NCBI GenBank assembly: GCA_002492525.1
Contig: DKZA01000016.1
Location: forward strand, 104,439-168,438
DNA length: 64,000 nucleotides
Source of the DNA: Lachnospiraceae bacterium UBA7086
GTDB lineage: Bacteria > Bacillota > Clostridia > Lachnospirales > Lachnospiraceae
Direction: 5' to 3'
Under the pieces are notes generated by a model. That model ran no database searches. It saw nothing but the letters and a program-made list of their open reading frames with translations, and had not been told where the DNA came from. A program made the translations under genes and the position numbers. Numbering within the stretch: the first letter of the stretch is position 1; each line of letters begins with the position of its first letter. Below, one piece after another: positions 15,787 through 24,667 of the stretch.

Positions 15787-15834
15787 AAAATAGGAGACTC
15801 CAGAGAAAAGCAGATATTTGGAATCTCCTATTTT
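15787..15834. terminator. Bidirectional terminator between convergent genes
   Basis: AAAATAGGAGACTCCA pairs with TGGAATCTCCTATTTT around 16 nt, giving T-runs in both directions. It overlaps the stop codon of the minus-strand XRE gene. Confidence 0.85.
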
Positions 15835-16145
15835 GCTTTATGTTGCAGTGCTTTGATGATGGTCATTACAGCATCAAGCTGAAGATCATCTAATTTTTTA
15901 GCTTCCTCTGTGATCTGGTTTATTTTTCCAGGGGCAGGATTTTTTTTATCAAAGAATTCCTGAGGTGAAATCTGAAGGTATTCACAGATATAAAAGAAAG
16001 CCTGCATGGAAGGAAAGGCCTGTCTGTTTTCTATGCGGTTAATGTAGCTTCCGTTCTGGCCAATAGCCAGACTCATTTCTCTAGCGGATACATTTTTTTG
16101 ATTACGGAGAGAGATGAGCCGTTCAATGAAAAAATCTTCAAACAT
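15828..16145 (-). CDS. XRE-family transcriptional regulator
   Basis: 105 residues. The N-terminal two thirds are a clear Cro/C1-type HTH: ERLISLRNQKNVSAREMSLA, IGQNGSYINRIENRQ, AFPSMQAFFYICEYLQISPQ, EFF. A short helical tail follows. It is divergent from the chaperone-HerA operon, and the space between contains a perfect sigma-A promoter and a copy of the element-wide dyad. It is therefore a natural candidate to control that operon and itself. An AT-rich palindromic stretch just upstream of its start (around 16160-16200) may be its own promoter/operator. Confidence 0.9.
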   Translation of the reverse strand: MFEDFFIERLISLRNQKNVSAREMSLAIGQNGSYINRIENRQAFPSMQAFFYICEYLQISPQEFFDKKNPAPGKINQITEEAKKLDDLQLDAVMTIIKALQHKAK

Positions 16146-16219
16146 GATTTCACCACCTTAATTGTTAAATTATATAGTATGAGATATGTAAATGTGTTGT
16201 ATTTAAAATTCTATAAAAA

Positions 16220-16248
16220 TTGACATGGGATATACAATATCTTATAAT
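16220..16248 (+). promoter_or_regulatory. Sigma-A promoter facing the chaperone-HerA operon
   Basis: TTGACA (16220-16225), 17 nt, TATAAT (16243-16248): both hexamers and the spacer are consensus. It lies 27 bp upstream of copy 2 of the element-wide dyad, so two start points or a repressed/activated pair are possible. Confidence 0.75.
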
Positions 16249-16274
16249 GAAAAAAGTAAATAAATTGGAGAAAT

Positions 16275-16306
16275 TGACAGAATGTGTCATTGTAGGTGAT
16301 TAAAAT
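16275..16306 (+). promoter_or_regulatory. Element-wide promoter dyad, copy 2 (chaperone-HerA operon)
   Basis: TGACAGAATGTGTCA (16275-16289), a perfect 5-bp dyad, 11 nt, TAAAAT (16301-16306). It is followed by a leader of about 230 nt without a clear frame before the first gene of the operon; that leader has repeated GTGTTGG/CCAACAC segments (16327-16333 and 16419-16425) that could pair. Confidence 0.78.
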
Positions 16307-16541
16307 GAGTGATGTTAGCCCAAAAGTGTGTTGGTAGTACTACTACGCCAAAATAATGAACTGTATATGCCATATGGTTCTACTGAAAAGTACAACATAA
16401 TGATTTGCTGAAAAACACCAACACAGATGTTTGACTAATACCAAATGAATAAATACGAAAGATTGTTCTGCAAAGAAAAAGGATAAAGGTGTCAAATAGC
16501 GGAGCCTATATTATTGGACAGGGAGAATTTGGGAGGCGATG

Positions 16542-17324
16542 ATGGGAGATAAGAAAAAATGGTTTTATGAATTCATGCAATCAGAGGAGATTAAAGAATA
16601 CTTTCGACAATTGTTGAATGAACAAACGGAAATGTTGTTAGATCAGATAAGATGTAAGCAGGATAAGTATGATAGGGAAGAGGCAGCGGAGCTTGAAAAG
16701 AAGTATAATCACGAGCTAAATAGAAGAATTCAGTGTGAAGAAGAATGTGGGAGACTGCAGGGATTATTGGAAAAAGAGAGTGAAAAGGCGGCTCTTTTAG
16801 ATAAAGAGTTGATAAATGTAAGGCAAAAGTATAACCAATTGCAGTTGGATTATGACAGTATTAAAGAAGAAAAGGACAGCATAGAAAAGTCTTTTGCAGT
16901 GTATGAAGCAAAGTATAAGAGTATTGACGAGGCTTATATCAGGTATGAAAGATTGTCGGAGGATGTTAAGGGCAGGCTTGGTAATGTTTTTAAAACAGAT
17001 TCCATATATGGATTTCTGACAGCCAGTGTTGATTGGAGAAATGTGGAAGGCCTTTGGAATTTTGCAAAGAGACGTATTGTGGAAAAGGAAATGACGGATA
17101 CGGAAGAACTTATATATATATTTGAATTTATGCTGCAGGCATATAATAGGCTGGGAAATGAAAAATATGGATTACTTATGCCGGATATTGGAGATAAGTT
17201 TGATTCTGACAGGCATACCATTATGGGAATTAAAACAGATGGTTTTGTGTCAAAAGTGCGATTGCCGGGGATTGTGAAACTGGGTTCACAAAGGGTGGTT
17301 CAGAAAGCATTGATTGAGATATAG
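16542..17324 (+). CDS. GrpE-like protein with long coiled coil (system gene 1)
   Basis: 260 residues from ATG 16542, five bases after GGGAGG; ATG 16539 is too close to it. Residues about 25-130 are a heptad-rich coiled coil of Glu, Lys, Gln and Leu. The last 55 residues, from KYGLLMPDIGDKFDSDRHTI to VVQKALIEI, match the pattern of the GrpE beta domain (Pro/Gly turn, FD....H, G.V..V.LPG, closing A.V.I strand). GrpE releases ADP from Hsp70, and the next gene encodes an Hsp70-like ATPase, so a dedicated exchange-factor role is a strong inference. Assignment rests on pattern and context, and a structure prediction would decide it. Confidence 0.7.
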   Translation: MGDKKKWFYEFMQSEEIKEYFRQLLNEQTEMLLDQIRCKQDKYDREEAAELEKKYNHELNRRIQCEEECGRLQGLLEKESEKAALLDKELINVRQKYNQLQLDYDSIKEEKDSIEKSFAVYEAKYKSIDEAYIRYERLSEDVKGRLGNVFKTDSIYGFLTASVDWRNVEGLWNFAKRRIVEKEMTDTEELIYIFEFMLQAYNRLGNEKYGLLMPDIGDKFDSDRHTIMGIKTDGFVSKVRLPGIVKLGSQRVVQKALIEI

Positions 17325-17336
17325 GAGAAGGTAGAT

Positions 17337-20237
17337 ATGGAGACAACGAGATTTGTCGATAGGATGAAAATCAGCAAAACACAAGCTGATGAATTAATAA
17401 GAAAGAAATTGAGGATTTGCTGTGAAGAATATGTATCTGAATTTGAGCTTCTGTTGGATAAAATAGAGAATATCTATGAAAAACAAGAATTTTTTATTAT
17501 AGAGGAGAAACATTGTTTTATAGATGTCCGTGATAAATTTATTTTTTTTGATTTAAATTCAGCCAAAGGTGCGCCACAAAAAATAGAATCGCCAGATGAA
17601 CTCAATCTTGATAAAATTTCTGAGAAAAATACACCAATAGAAGGGCTGGCAGGTAAGTTACCTACCCTGAAGCAATTAAGAAAAGTAAGAAAGATAATTT
17701 TAGAGTCTGACAATGCTTCTGATAAATGGTATTTATCGAGGGAGGGGAAATGTTATAATCCGATGAGCAATGATTCATTTGGAATTATACATTATATTGG
17801 AGTATATGCAATTCCTGTGATCGATTTATCATTTGATAATTCAACAGACTTGTTGATAAATATTCTTATTCCATATGAATTGTGTCCGAAAGGATTATCA
17901 GCCAAAGAAAAAGAATTGTTTTCTGATTTGATTCTTTTAAAGAAGATAAACAAAGAATATGGCTCAGATAGTATATTGTACTTAAATAATACATTGAAGT
18001 TTAAGATAGAACAAATATGGGAAGATTTTATGGAAAATTCTGAAAAGGATATTTATCAAATGTTACATTGGAGACTAACAGAAGTGTTGAAAGTATACAA
18101 TGAAACAAGAAGCGTAGAAGGAGAAATAAATGTGGATGTTAAAGAAAAATTGTTGCAATGTGAAAAAATTCGTGCAGACATTGAACCCTATGAGGCTCGG
18201 ATCCTGACAGATCCAAACAGGGGACATTGGGATCTGTGGAGGGATCAGAGTGAAACAGACTATACGGTGAAAATCGCTGAAAAATTAGTGGCTCGGAATC
18301 CGGTTTGTGATATCAATCAAAATGGGGTAATCGCGGTTGATTTTGGCACTAAAAGTACAATTGTCGTATTCCAGTCGGATATTGAACATTCTCTGCCAAT
18401 GAGGATAGGGGATGGAAACCTAAGCAAAGGGGTATCTGTAAAGCAATATGAAAATCCCACGGTGATGCATTTTGTAAACTTGGCAAAATTTATAAAAGAG
18501 TATAATTCCCAAAAGGGGCGTCCTAATACGGAGTGGAACGATCTGACAATATCGCACACAGCGATGGACCAGTTTTCAACAAGTAGCAGTGAAGAATATT
18601 ATGAGTATCTTCATCAGATCAAACAGTGGGCGGGACAGCGTGAGAAGCAGTTCAGAATCCAGCCACATATGGGTGAATCTATCGTACTGCCTTCTTTCAT
18701 GGATTTGAAAGACGAAGATGTTAATCCTATAGAAATTTATGCATATTATATCGGATTATACATAAATAATATGCGGCATGGTATATTTCTTGATTATTAC
18801 CTGTCATTTCCCGTCACATATGAAGTAAAGATTAGAAAGAAAATTGTAGAAAGCTTTGAAAAAGGACTTAAAAAATCTTTGCCGGAAACCCTTCTTAATG
18901 ATCAAGAAATTATGAGTAAGTTCAGAGTCAATGGAGATATAAGCGAACCTGCGGCATATGCAGTATGTGCATTACAGGAATATGGATTTGATCCAATGGG
19001 AGATGAAGAAATTTTCTATGGTATCTTTGATTTTGGCGGTGGGACGACCGATTTTGATTTTGGGTTATGGAAGCAATCTGCCAAAAGAAGATATGATTAT
19101 ACAATAGAAAATTTCGGTGCTGGTGGGGACGAATTCCTAGGAGGGGAAAATCTTCTGGAAATGCTGGCATTTGAAATATTTAAGAGAAATCAGAATTTCA
19201 TGAGAGAAAAGGGATATACTTTTACTCTGGCGCCAAAATGCAAAGAATTTCTAGGGTCAGATGCCTTGCTTTCGGATTCACAGGAAGCGGAAAAAAATAT
19301 GCATAATCTGATGGAGGTTTTAAGACCTTATTGGGAAGAGTATAGAGAGCCGGACGACAGTGAAGAGGAGGAACCGCAGGCAGGGATGTTGATGGTGACT
19401 CTGTTTGATCGGGAAGGTAATGATCATGTGAATGAAGAATTGGAATTCAGCCTGTATGAGATAAATCAGTTTATTGAAGATAAAATACGGGAAGGTGTCA
19501 ATAATTTTTTCTCAGCTTTAATGTTATCGTATCAAAATGAAAAAGTAAAAAAACCTTCAACGGTAAATATTCTTCTTGCGGGAAATTCCAGTAAGTCGCC
19601 TATTGTGAGAAAAGTGTTTGAGGAAGAGATAGAGAGACACAAGAAGGTGATGAAGGAGAAATATCCGAGTGAGGGTGATGTGGAAAATCTGTTTGAAATT
19701 TTTCCGCCACTTGGCACAGAAGAAGCATATCAGAAAATGGAGGAGAGGGGAATCTATTTTGAAAGGGATAATTTTGAAAAACCTACCGGAAAAACTGGAG
19801 TGGCTTTCGGACTGCTTCAATGTAGAAAAGGTGGTAATATCGAGAGAATTTCTAATGTAGACTCAGATGTAGAGATTCCATTCCAGTATTTTATCGGGTG
19901 GAGAATAAAGAAAAAATTTGTCATATTCAAGGACGATTCAAAGATAACGAAATATATGGGAAAGCCGGATTATAATGTCTGGTATAAGTTTATTGAGGCC
20001 AATGAAGAAGTTTTTGATCTATATTATACAACGCTTCCGGAATGTGTAAATGGGAATACTTTTGTGGATGGAAATGCTGCGGTTAAGAGACATCGGTGCA
20101 ATCTTGATATCGTAAATGAAAATGCGTTTGTTTATATTAGATCAGTGGGTCCACACACGTTAGAATATGTTGTCGCTGCCAGTGATGATGTGGAAAATTC
20201 TATGCTTGGGGAAATTATAAGAAAGGAACTTGGATAA
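17337..20237 (+). CDS. Divergent Hsp70/actin-fold ATPase (system gene 2)
   Basis: 966 residues, far longer than DnaK (about 610-640). Residues 1-330 have no family I recognise. The actin-like ATPase then begins with VIAVDFGTKSTIVVF (phosphate-1 loop, near 331), followed by GIFDFGGGTTDFDFG (phosphate-2, near 561) and VNILLAGNSSKSPIVRKVF (adenosine loop, near 742). The roughly 150 residues after this do not look like a DnaK substrate domain. ATG 17337 follows GGAGAAGG, 12 bp after the GrpE-like gene. AT-rich codon use differs from the backbone. I infer an ATP-driven switch whose N- and C-terminal domains bind partners of this operon. Confidence 0.85.
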   Translation: METTRFVDRMKISKTQADELIRKKLRICCEEYVSEFELLLDKIENIYEKQEFFIIEEKHCFIDVRDKFIFFDLNSAKGAPQKIESPDELNLDKISEKNTPIEGLAGKLPTLKQLRKVRKIILESDNASDKWYLSREGKCYNPMSNDSFGIIHYIGVYAIPVIDLSFDNSTDLLINILIPYELCPKGLSAKEKELFSDLILLKKINKEYGSDSILYLNNTLKFKIEQIWEDFMENSEKDIYQMLHWRLTEVLKVYNETRSVEGEINVDVKEKLLQCEKIRADIEPYEARILTDPNRGHWDLWRDQSETDYTVKIAEKLVARNPVCDINQNGVIAVDFGTKSTIVVFQSDIEHSLPMRIGDGNLSKGVSVKQYENPTVMHFVNLAKFIKEYNSQKGRPNTEWNDLTISHTAMDQFSTSSSEEYYEYLHQIKQWAGQREKQFRIQPHMGESIVLPSFMDLKDEDVNPIEIYAYYIGLYINNMRHGIFLDYYLSFPVTYEVKIRKKIVESFEKGLKKSLPETLLNDQEIMSKFRVNGDISEPAAYAVCALQEYGFDPMGDEEIFYGIFDFGGGTTDFDFGLWKQSAKRRYDYTIENFGAGGDEFLGGENLLEMLAFEIFKRNQNFMREKGYTFTLAPKCKEFLGSDALLSDSQEAEKNMHNLMEVLRPYWEEYREPDDSEEEEPQAGMLMVTLFDREGNDHVNEELEFSLYEINQFIEDKIREGVNNFFSALMLSYQNEKVKKPSTVNILLAGNSSKSPIVRKVFEEEIERHKKVMKEKYPSEGDVENLFEIFPPLGTEEAYQKMEERGIYFERDNFEKPTGKTGVAFGLLQCRKGGNIERISNVDSDVEIPFQYFIGWRIKKKFVIFKDDSKITKYMGKPDYNVWYKFIEANEEVFDLYYTTLPECVNGNTFVDGNAAVKRHRCNLDIVNENAFVYIRSVGPHTLEYVVAASDDVENSMLGEIIRKELG

Positions 20238-20242
20238 TACGA

Positions 20243-23200
20243 ATGGAAAATAAAGAAATTCTTTTAAATTCTTTGAAAAATACAAATGAACTTTATTTAA
20301 AATCCAGTGGCGGGAGATGTGCTGAGAAGTTTGAGGAAGTAGGGACGGCTGATACAATCCGGACAGACTTTATCGCACTTTATAGAGTTGATGAGATTAC
20401 CTTTGAAGATAAGGCCCCTAGAAAAGAAGCCCTGGAAAATGTGATTAGTGCTATGAATATAGAAGGGGTAAATTTTGTTTATATGATAATTGGAAATAAA
20501 AGAGGTGTAAATTTCTATTATGGTGCTGTAAGAGACTTTTCCACAAAATCGAATGATTTAGCGATTCATGATATTGGAGATATGATTCTGAAACCGAGTC
20601 TGCAAGGAAATTTCAGAGGAAGTGTGATTACAGAAGTCGGAGCAGATGATAAGAAGGAAATAATGAAGGAAATTGAAAATTTTAAAAGGGCGAAGCTTTT
20701 GGAAGGGGTTCCTGGAATAAACAAGGATGATGAAAATTTTCAGTCAGTTGACAGAATCATAGATGTTATGTTAGGAGATGCTTTTGTATTGATGCTTGTT
20801 GCGAAGCCGGTTAAAATGGAGTGGATCAACAAAATTCAGGACGATATGTATTGCCTGTATAATATCTTATCTCCTATGGCGAAATCTTCCGTGCAGGAAA
20901 GTATGGGAGAAAATAGCAGCACAAGTAGTTCTGAAAGTGAGGGAACTTCGGAGACAACGGGAACAAGCTGGTCTAATACGAAACAAGAGGGAGAAAGTAC
21001 ATCCGCTAGTCATACTGTAGGTTCGAGCGAAGGTAAGGCCGGGGGAGAAAATAAAAGTATTTCTCAGTCCACATCTGGTAAGAGTGGTTCCAGTGGGACA
21101 CATACGGATTGGAATAATTCAACGAACGAGTCTGATTCTAAACAGGAATCGAAGAGTTCAAGTGAGTCTTATACTACAGGGAGTTCTGAGTCGAGTGGGG
21201 GAAATAAATCTAAAGGGACTTCTACACAGACCGGGACAAGTAAGGGCAGTGCTACGACTCTTGAAACAGTTAATAAGAAAGTTCAGGAGTGGATCAAGTA
21301 CATGGACGATGTTATTTTTCCAAGATTGGATTATGGATCAGGAAAGGGAATCTTTATTTCCAATGTGTTTATTTTGGGTAGGGAGCAGGCATCACTGATC
21401 AAGCTGGAGAATACGATTAGGTCCGTGTATGGTGGTGAGGCAGGGAATAGGATGCCATTAAAGGCTTTCGATGTTCAAGGCAATGAGTTGTCTTTTTTAA
21501 AGAAAATGCAGATTCCCAGATTACATTATGGCAAAGAACTGAGTTTTGAGGAGAGAAGTGTCCGCACGGTATGCTCGCAGTTATTTGAGGATAACACTAA
21601 AGTGTTTCTTGGAAACTGGATGTCATCGAGAGAATTGAGTCTGATGGCAGGTATTCCGCAGAAAGAAGTTGTGGGATTGGCTTTGCGGGAAGAAGTTGAG
21701 TTTGGACTAAATATAGATGAGAAAATGGAAGAGCCAATATTATTGGGGCATTTAGTACAAAGTGGTGTTGTTCTTGATGGAAAAGATGGCGGGCCTAATA
21801 TACCAGTGCATTTTGATAAATCCTATTTTGATAAGCATATCTTCATTACTGGCGTCACTGGCAGTGGAAAGACCACTACCTGTCAAAAATTATTGTTGGA
21901 AAGTAAGGAAAATTTTTTGGTCATTGAACCGGCAAAGACGGAGTACAGAATACTTGCTACAACTGAATTTCAGGATATGCTTGTCTTCACGCTTGGCAAG
22001 GAGACCGGCGCGCCCTTTAGACTAAATCCCTTTGAATTTTTCGAGGGTGAGAGTATAACATCGCGGGTTGACATGATAAAGGCGAGTATGGAAGCGGCAT
22101 TTGATATGGAGGCAGCAATACCTCAGATTCTTGAAACGGCCATCTATGCGTGCTATAAAGATAAGGGATGGGATATTTCTACTAACCAGAATCGTAATTA
22201 TGAACAACCTTATGCTGATGGCGTATATTCTTTTCCAACGTTGAGTGATCTGGAGAAAAAGATAGATCAGGTAGTGCAGGAACAAGGCTTTGAAGATCGT
22301 CTTAAAAGTGAATACATAGGATCTATTCATGCGAGGTTAAAGGGATTGACGGTTGGGGCGAAAGGAATGATGCTTGATACGCCGAGATCAGTTGATTTTG
22401 TTGAATTACTTGACAGGAAAGTGGTATTGGAACTTGAAAATATTAAAAGTGCTTCGGAAAAATCCTTGATTATGGGATTTATACTTGCTAACCTGTCCGA
22501 GGCTATAAGGATAAAGTATAGTGAGAAACATGAACCAATAAAACATCTGACGCTTATAGAAGAAGCGCATCGTTTACTCAGTAGGTATATGCCAGGTGAC
22601 AGCATGAACAAGAAACAGGGTGTTGAAATGTTTACCGATATGTTGGCAGAGGTAAGAAAATACGGCGAATCGCTTATCGTAGTTGATCAGATACCCAATA
22701 AGTTAACACCGGAAGTATTAAAGAACACAAATACTAAGATAGTACATAGAATATTTGCGCAGGATGACAAGGAAGCGATTGGAAATATGATGGCGCTAAA
22801 GGATGAGCAGAAAGAGTATTTATCTTATCTTGCATGTGGAAGGGCAGTCTTGTTGCATCCCGGACTGTCAAAGTCGATACAGGTACAGATTCTGCAGACA
22901 GAAGCAAATAATACGGATAGAGTGCCGCCGGAGGATGAACAGTTGAGGATGCAGATAATGGAGTATTACTGTTCAATATATAAAAGGGGCGTTCTTCCAG
23001 GGTTGGAAAGATTTTCTGACCGTCCTGATAAAATGATTGTAAATTTATATTTAGAAAAGATGCATGCGAAGAGTGTATTTATGAAAGATTATCGTACCTG
23101 CATACATAAGAGAAAGATAACCAAAGCATTTGAGGAAGAGGTGACCGCTATAGGCAGGTGCTCGGGTTATGCGAATGTTTCAAAAATAATCTGTGGTTTA

Positions 23201-23347
23201 TGCCATAAACAAAAGGCGTTGGAGGAACATCCGGAAATAGAGGAATATGTGAAAGAATTATTGACAGAGATTGCAAATGGCAAAGAAGATTATAATGTGA
23301 CGACATATCACAAACATGAGATTTTGTTTGATTCATTAATGGAATAG
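20243..23347 (+). CDS. HerA/FtsK-like ATPase with Ser/Gly/Thr linker (system gene 3)
   Basis: 1034 residues, starting 5 bp after the Hsp70-like gene. Residues 1-215 are unfamiliar. From about 215 to 345 the chain is almost only Ser, Gly, Thr, Glu, Lys and Asn, including several GTS and SSES units, a long flexible linker. The ATPase has Walker A GVTGSGKTTTCQKLLLE near 537, Walker B HLTLIEEAHRLL near 767 and a HerA-like sensor segment MLAEVRKYGESLIVVDQIP near 810. Its C-terminus has a Cys pair (CGLCHKQK). HerA-type hexamers pump or clamp DNA and pair with nucleases or other effectors in several defence systems. It is not a conjugation coupling protein by context: no relaxase or VirB4 is present. 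Confidence 0.85.
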   Translation: MENKEILLNSLKNTNELYLKSSGGRCAEKFEEVGTADTIRTDFIALYRVDEITFEDKAPRKEALENVISAMNIEGVNFVYMIIGNKRGVNFYYGAVRDFSTKSNDLAIHDIGDMILKPSLQGNFRGSVITEVGADDKKEIMKEIENFKRAKLLEGVPGINKDDENFQSVDRIIDVMLGDAFVLMLVAKPVKMEWINKIQDDMYCLYNILSPMAKSSVQESMGENSSTSSSESEGTSETTGTSWSNTKQEGESTSASHTVGSSEGKAGGENKSISQSTSGKSGSSGTHTDWNNSTNESDSKQESKSSSESYTTGSSESSGGNKSKGTSTQTGTSKGSATTLETVNKKVQEWIKYMDDVIFPRLDYGSGKGIFISNVFILGREQASLIKLENTIRSVYGGEAGNRMPLKAFDVQGNELSFLKKMQIPRLHYGKELSFEERSVRTVCSQLFEDNTKVFLGNWMSSRELSLMAGIPQKEVVGLALREEVEFGLNIDEKMEEPILLGHLVQSGVVLDGKDGGPNIPVHFDKSYFDKHIFITGVTGSGKTTTCQKLLLESKENFLVIEPAKTEYRILATTEFQDMLVFTLGKETGAPFRLNPFEFFEGESITSRVDMIKASMEAAFDMEAAIPQILETAIYACYKDKGWDISTNQNRNYEQPYADGVYSFPTLSDLEKKIDQVVQEQGFEDRLKSEYIGSIHARLKGLTVGAKGMMLDTPRSVDFVELLDRKVVLELENIKSASEKSLIMGFILANLSEAIRIKYSEKHEPIKHLTLIEEAHRLLSRYMPGDSMNKKQGVEMFTDMLAEVRKYGESLIVVDQIPNKLTPEVLKNTNTKIVHRIFAQDDKEAIGNMMALKDEQKEYLSYLACGRAVLLHPGLSKSIQVQILQTEANNTDRVPPEDEQLRMQIMEYYCSIYKRGVLPGLERFSDRPDKMIVNLYLEKMHAKSVFMKDYRTCIHKRKITKAFEEEVTAIGRCSGYANVSKIICGLCHKQKALEEHPEIEEYVKELLTEIANGKEDYNVTTYHKHEILFDSLME

Positions 23348-23359
23348 GAGAAGATAGTT

Positions 23360-24079
23360 ATGGCAGGAATTCTTACGGCAGTATTTGGTGCAATTGGAGG
23401 TTTTGTGAGTAGAGTAGCAAGTTTTGTTGGCAGTACAATAACTGCGATCGGTTCCACAGTGTGTGGGGCCGCAAAGGGATTTATTGGTGCTGTTGCAAAG
23501 ATAGGAGTTGAAACAGTCGGGGCAATAAAAGAGGCTGTCGGTTTTGTTGGTACAATTATGCACTCGATTGCGGAGATTGTGCTTGGTATGAAATTGGAAG
23601 ATACTTCAGAAGAACTTGGAGCAAAAGCTGTGCAGGCGGAAAAAAGTATAGATGATTTCGATGGGGACGCCGAGGCATATATCCACTATTTGAATGATGA
23701 GATTGAACTTGACAGAGCCAGGTTTGAAAAAATGACGTCAGAAGAAAAAATAGGATGTGAAGCTATCGGTATAACTCTGGAAACAAAAGCGGTGGAACAG
23801 AAGCTTGGAGGAGTGGAGATTCCAGAAGAGAGTCTGGCTGAACTTGGGAAAATACATATGGCAGGGATTGATATTGATGCGGTAAAATTGCTGGATATCA
23901 TAAAACAACTTAAAGAATCAGGAATCACCAATATGAATGATATTGTGGATTATTTGGAGGGAAAAGGTGACAGCGACAGGATTAAGACTGGCGAAGCATT
24001 AAAGAGTGCGATGGGTGATGGAGCATTAGAAAGGATATACCAGATTAGGGATGCAGTGATCAGAAATGAGGAGAATTAA
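23360..24079 (+). CDS. Gly/Ala-rich, possibly membrane-active protein (system gene 4)
   Basis: 239 residues, preceded by AGGAGAAG. The first 75 residues alternate Gly, Ala, Val, Ile and Phe (AGILTAVFGAIGGFVSRVAS; GAAKGFIGAVAKIGVETVG; AVGFVGTIMHSIAEIVLGM), giving amphipathic helices with glycine zippers like those of bacteriocins and other pore formers. The rest is acidic and helical (SEELGAKAVQAEKSIDDFDG onward). There is no signal peptide. I infer a membrane-perturbing effector or membrane anchor for the complex, with the acidic domain as regulator. An alternative is a structural, tape-measure-like role. No homologue is recognised. Confidence 0.6.
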   Translation: MAGILTAVFGAIGGFVSRVASFVGSTITAIGSTVCGAAKGFIGAVAKIGVETVGAIKEAVGFVGTIMHSIAEIVLGMKLEDTSEELGAKAVQAEKSIDDFDGDAEAYIHYLNDEIELDRARFEKMTSEEKIGCEAIGITLETKAVEQKLGGVEIPEESLAELGKIHMAGIDIDAVKLLDIIKQLKESGITNMNDIVDYLEGKGDSDRIKTGEALKSAMGDGALERIYQIRDAVIRNEEN

Positions 24080-24097
24080 TCTGATAAAGGTGAGATT

Positions 24098-24613
24098 ATG
24101 GAGAACAGGAAATATCTTTTTTGGATGACGGACAAAGGGATTCAAACCTATAAGGTGACAGATAAAGAAAATTTTGAATTGATCAAGTTTAAAGGTGAAG
24201 ATATTTATACAGATACCGACCTATTGAGATTTGTTGAGTGGTTTAATAAAATGGCGTCTATAGCGGCAGATGAATACATTGATTTTTGCTATTTATCAGA
24301 TAAGCCGGTTGAGTTCCCGGAGTTTTCATATGGCATGCAGGCGAAGTCATCCTGGCACAGGCATGAGATCAGTCTTTTTTGTGATAAATATGTAAATATT
24401 GAAAATTATGAAATTGTGGTTGATGATGATCATTGCTTTACATGCCAAAATGGGAATATATTCGATAAGAGTTCAATAAAAAAGATATATCTTAAATGCG
24501 TTCCAGAATTTGTTTTTGATGAGGAGGTTTCAAAAACTGATTTGAAATCAGAGAAAACAAGTCTGGTCAATAAATATTTTATTGACATGCTGCGAGAATT
24601 GGATAAGCAATAG
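24098..24613 (+). CDS. Hypothetical protein (system gene 5)
   Basis: 171 residues, MENRKYLFWMTDKGIQTYKV onward, with AAAGGTGAG upstream, 18 bp after gene 4. It is rich in aromatic and acidic residues, has scattered Cys/His (HRHEISLFCDKY, DDDHCFTCQN) but no recognisable metal motif, and no membrane segment. The AT-rich composition matches the four genes before it and changes at the next gene, so it is the last member of the operon. Family and function unknown. Confidence 0.6.
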   Translation: MENRKYLFWMTDKGIQTYKVTDKENFELIKFKGEDIYTDTDLLRFVEWFNKMASIAADEYIDFCYLSDKPVEFPEFSYGMQAKSSWHRHEISLFCDKYVNIENYEIVVDDDHCFTCQNGNIFDKSSIKKIYLKCVPEFVFDEEVSKTDLKSEKTSLVNKYFIDMLRELDKQ

Positions 24614-24667
24614 GTTATTAGTAAGGGAATGATCAGAAACATTCCGGATTAAAGGAGCCCATTATTC

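Noticed and set aside
20243..23347. HerA-like ATPase as a conjugation coupling protein or VirB4
   Set aside because: It lies in a chaperone operon with no relaxase or mating-pair genes, and its sensor segment and overall architecture are HerA-like.
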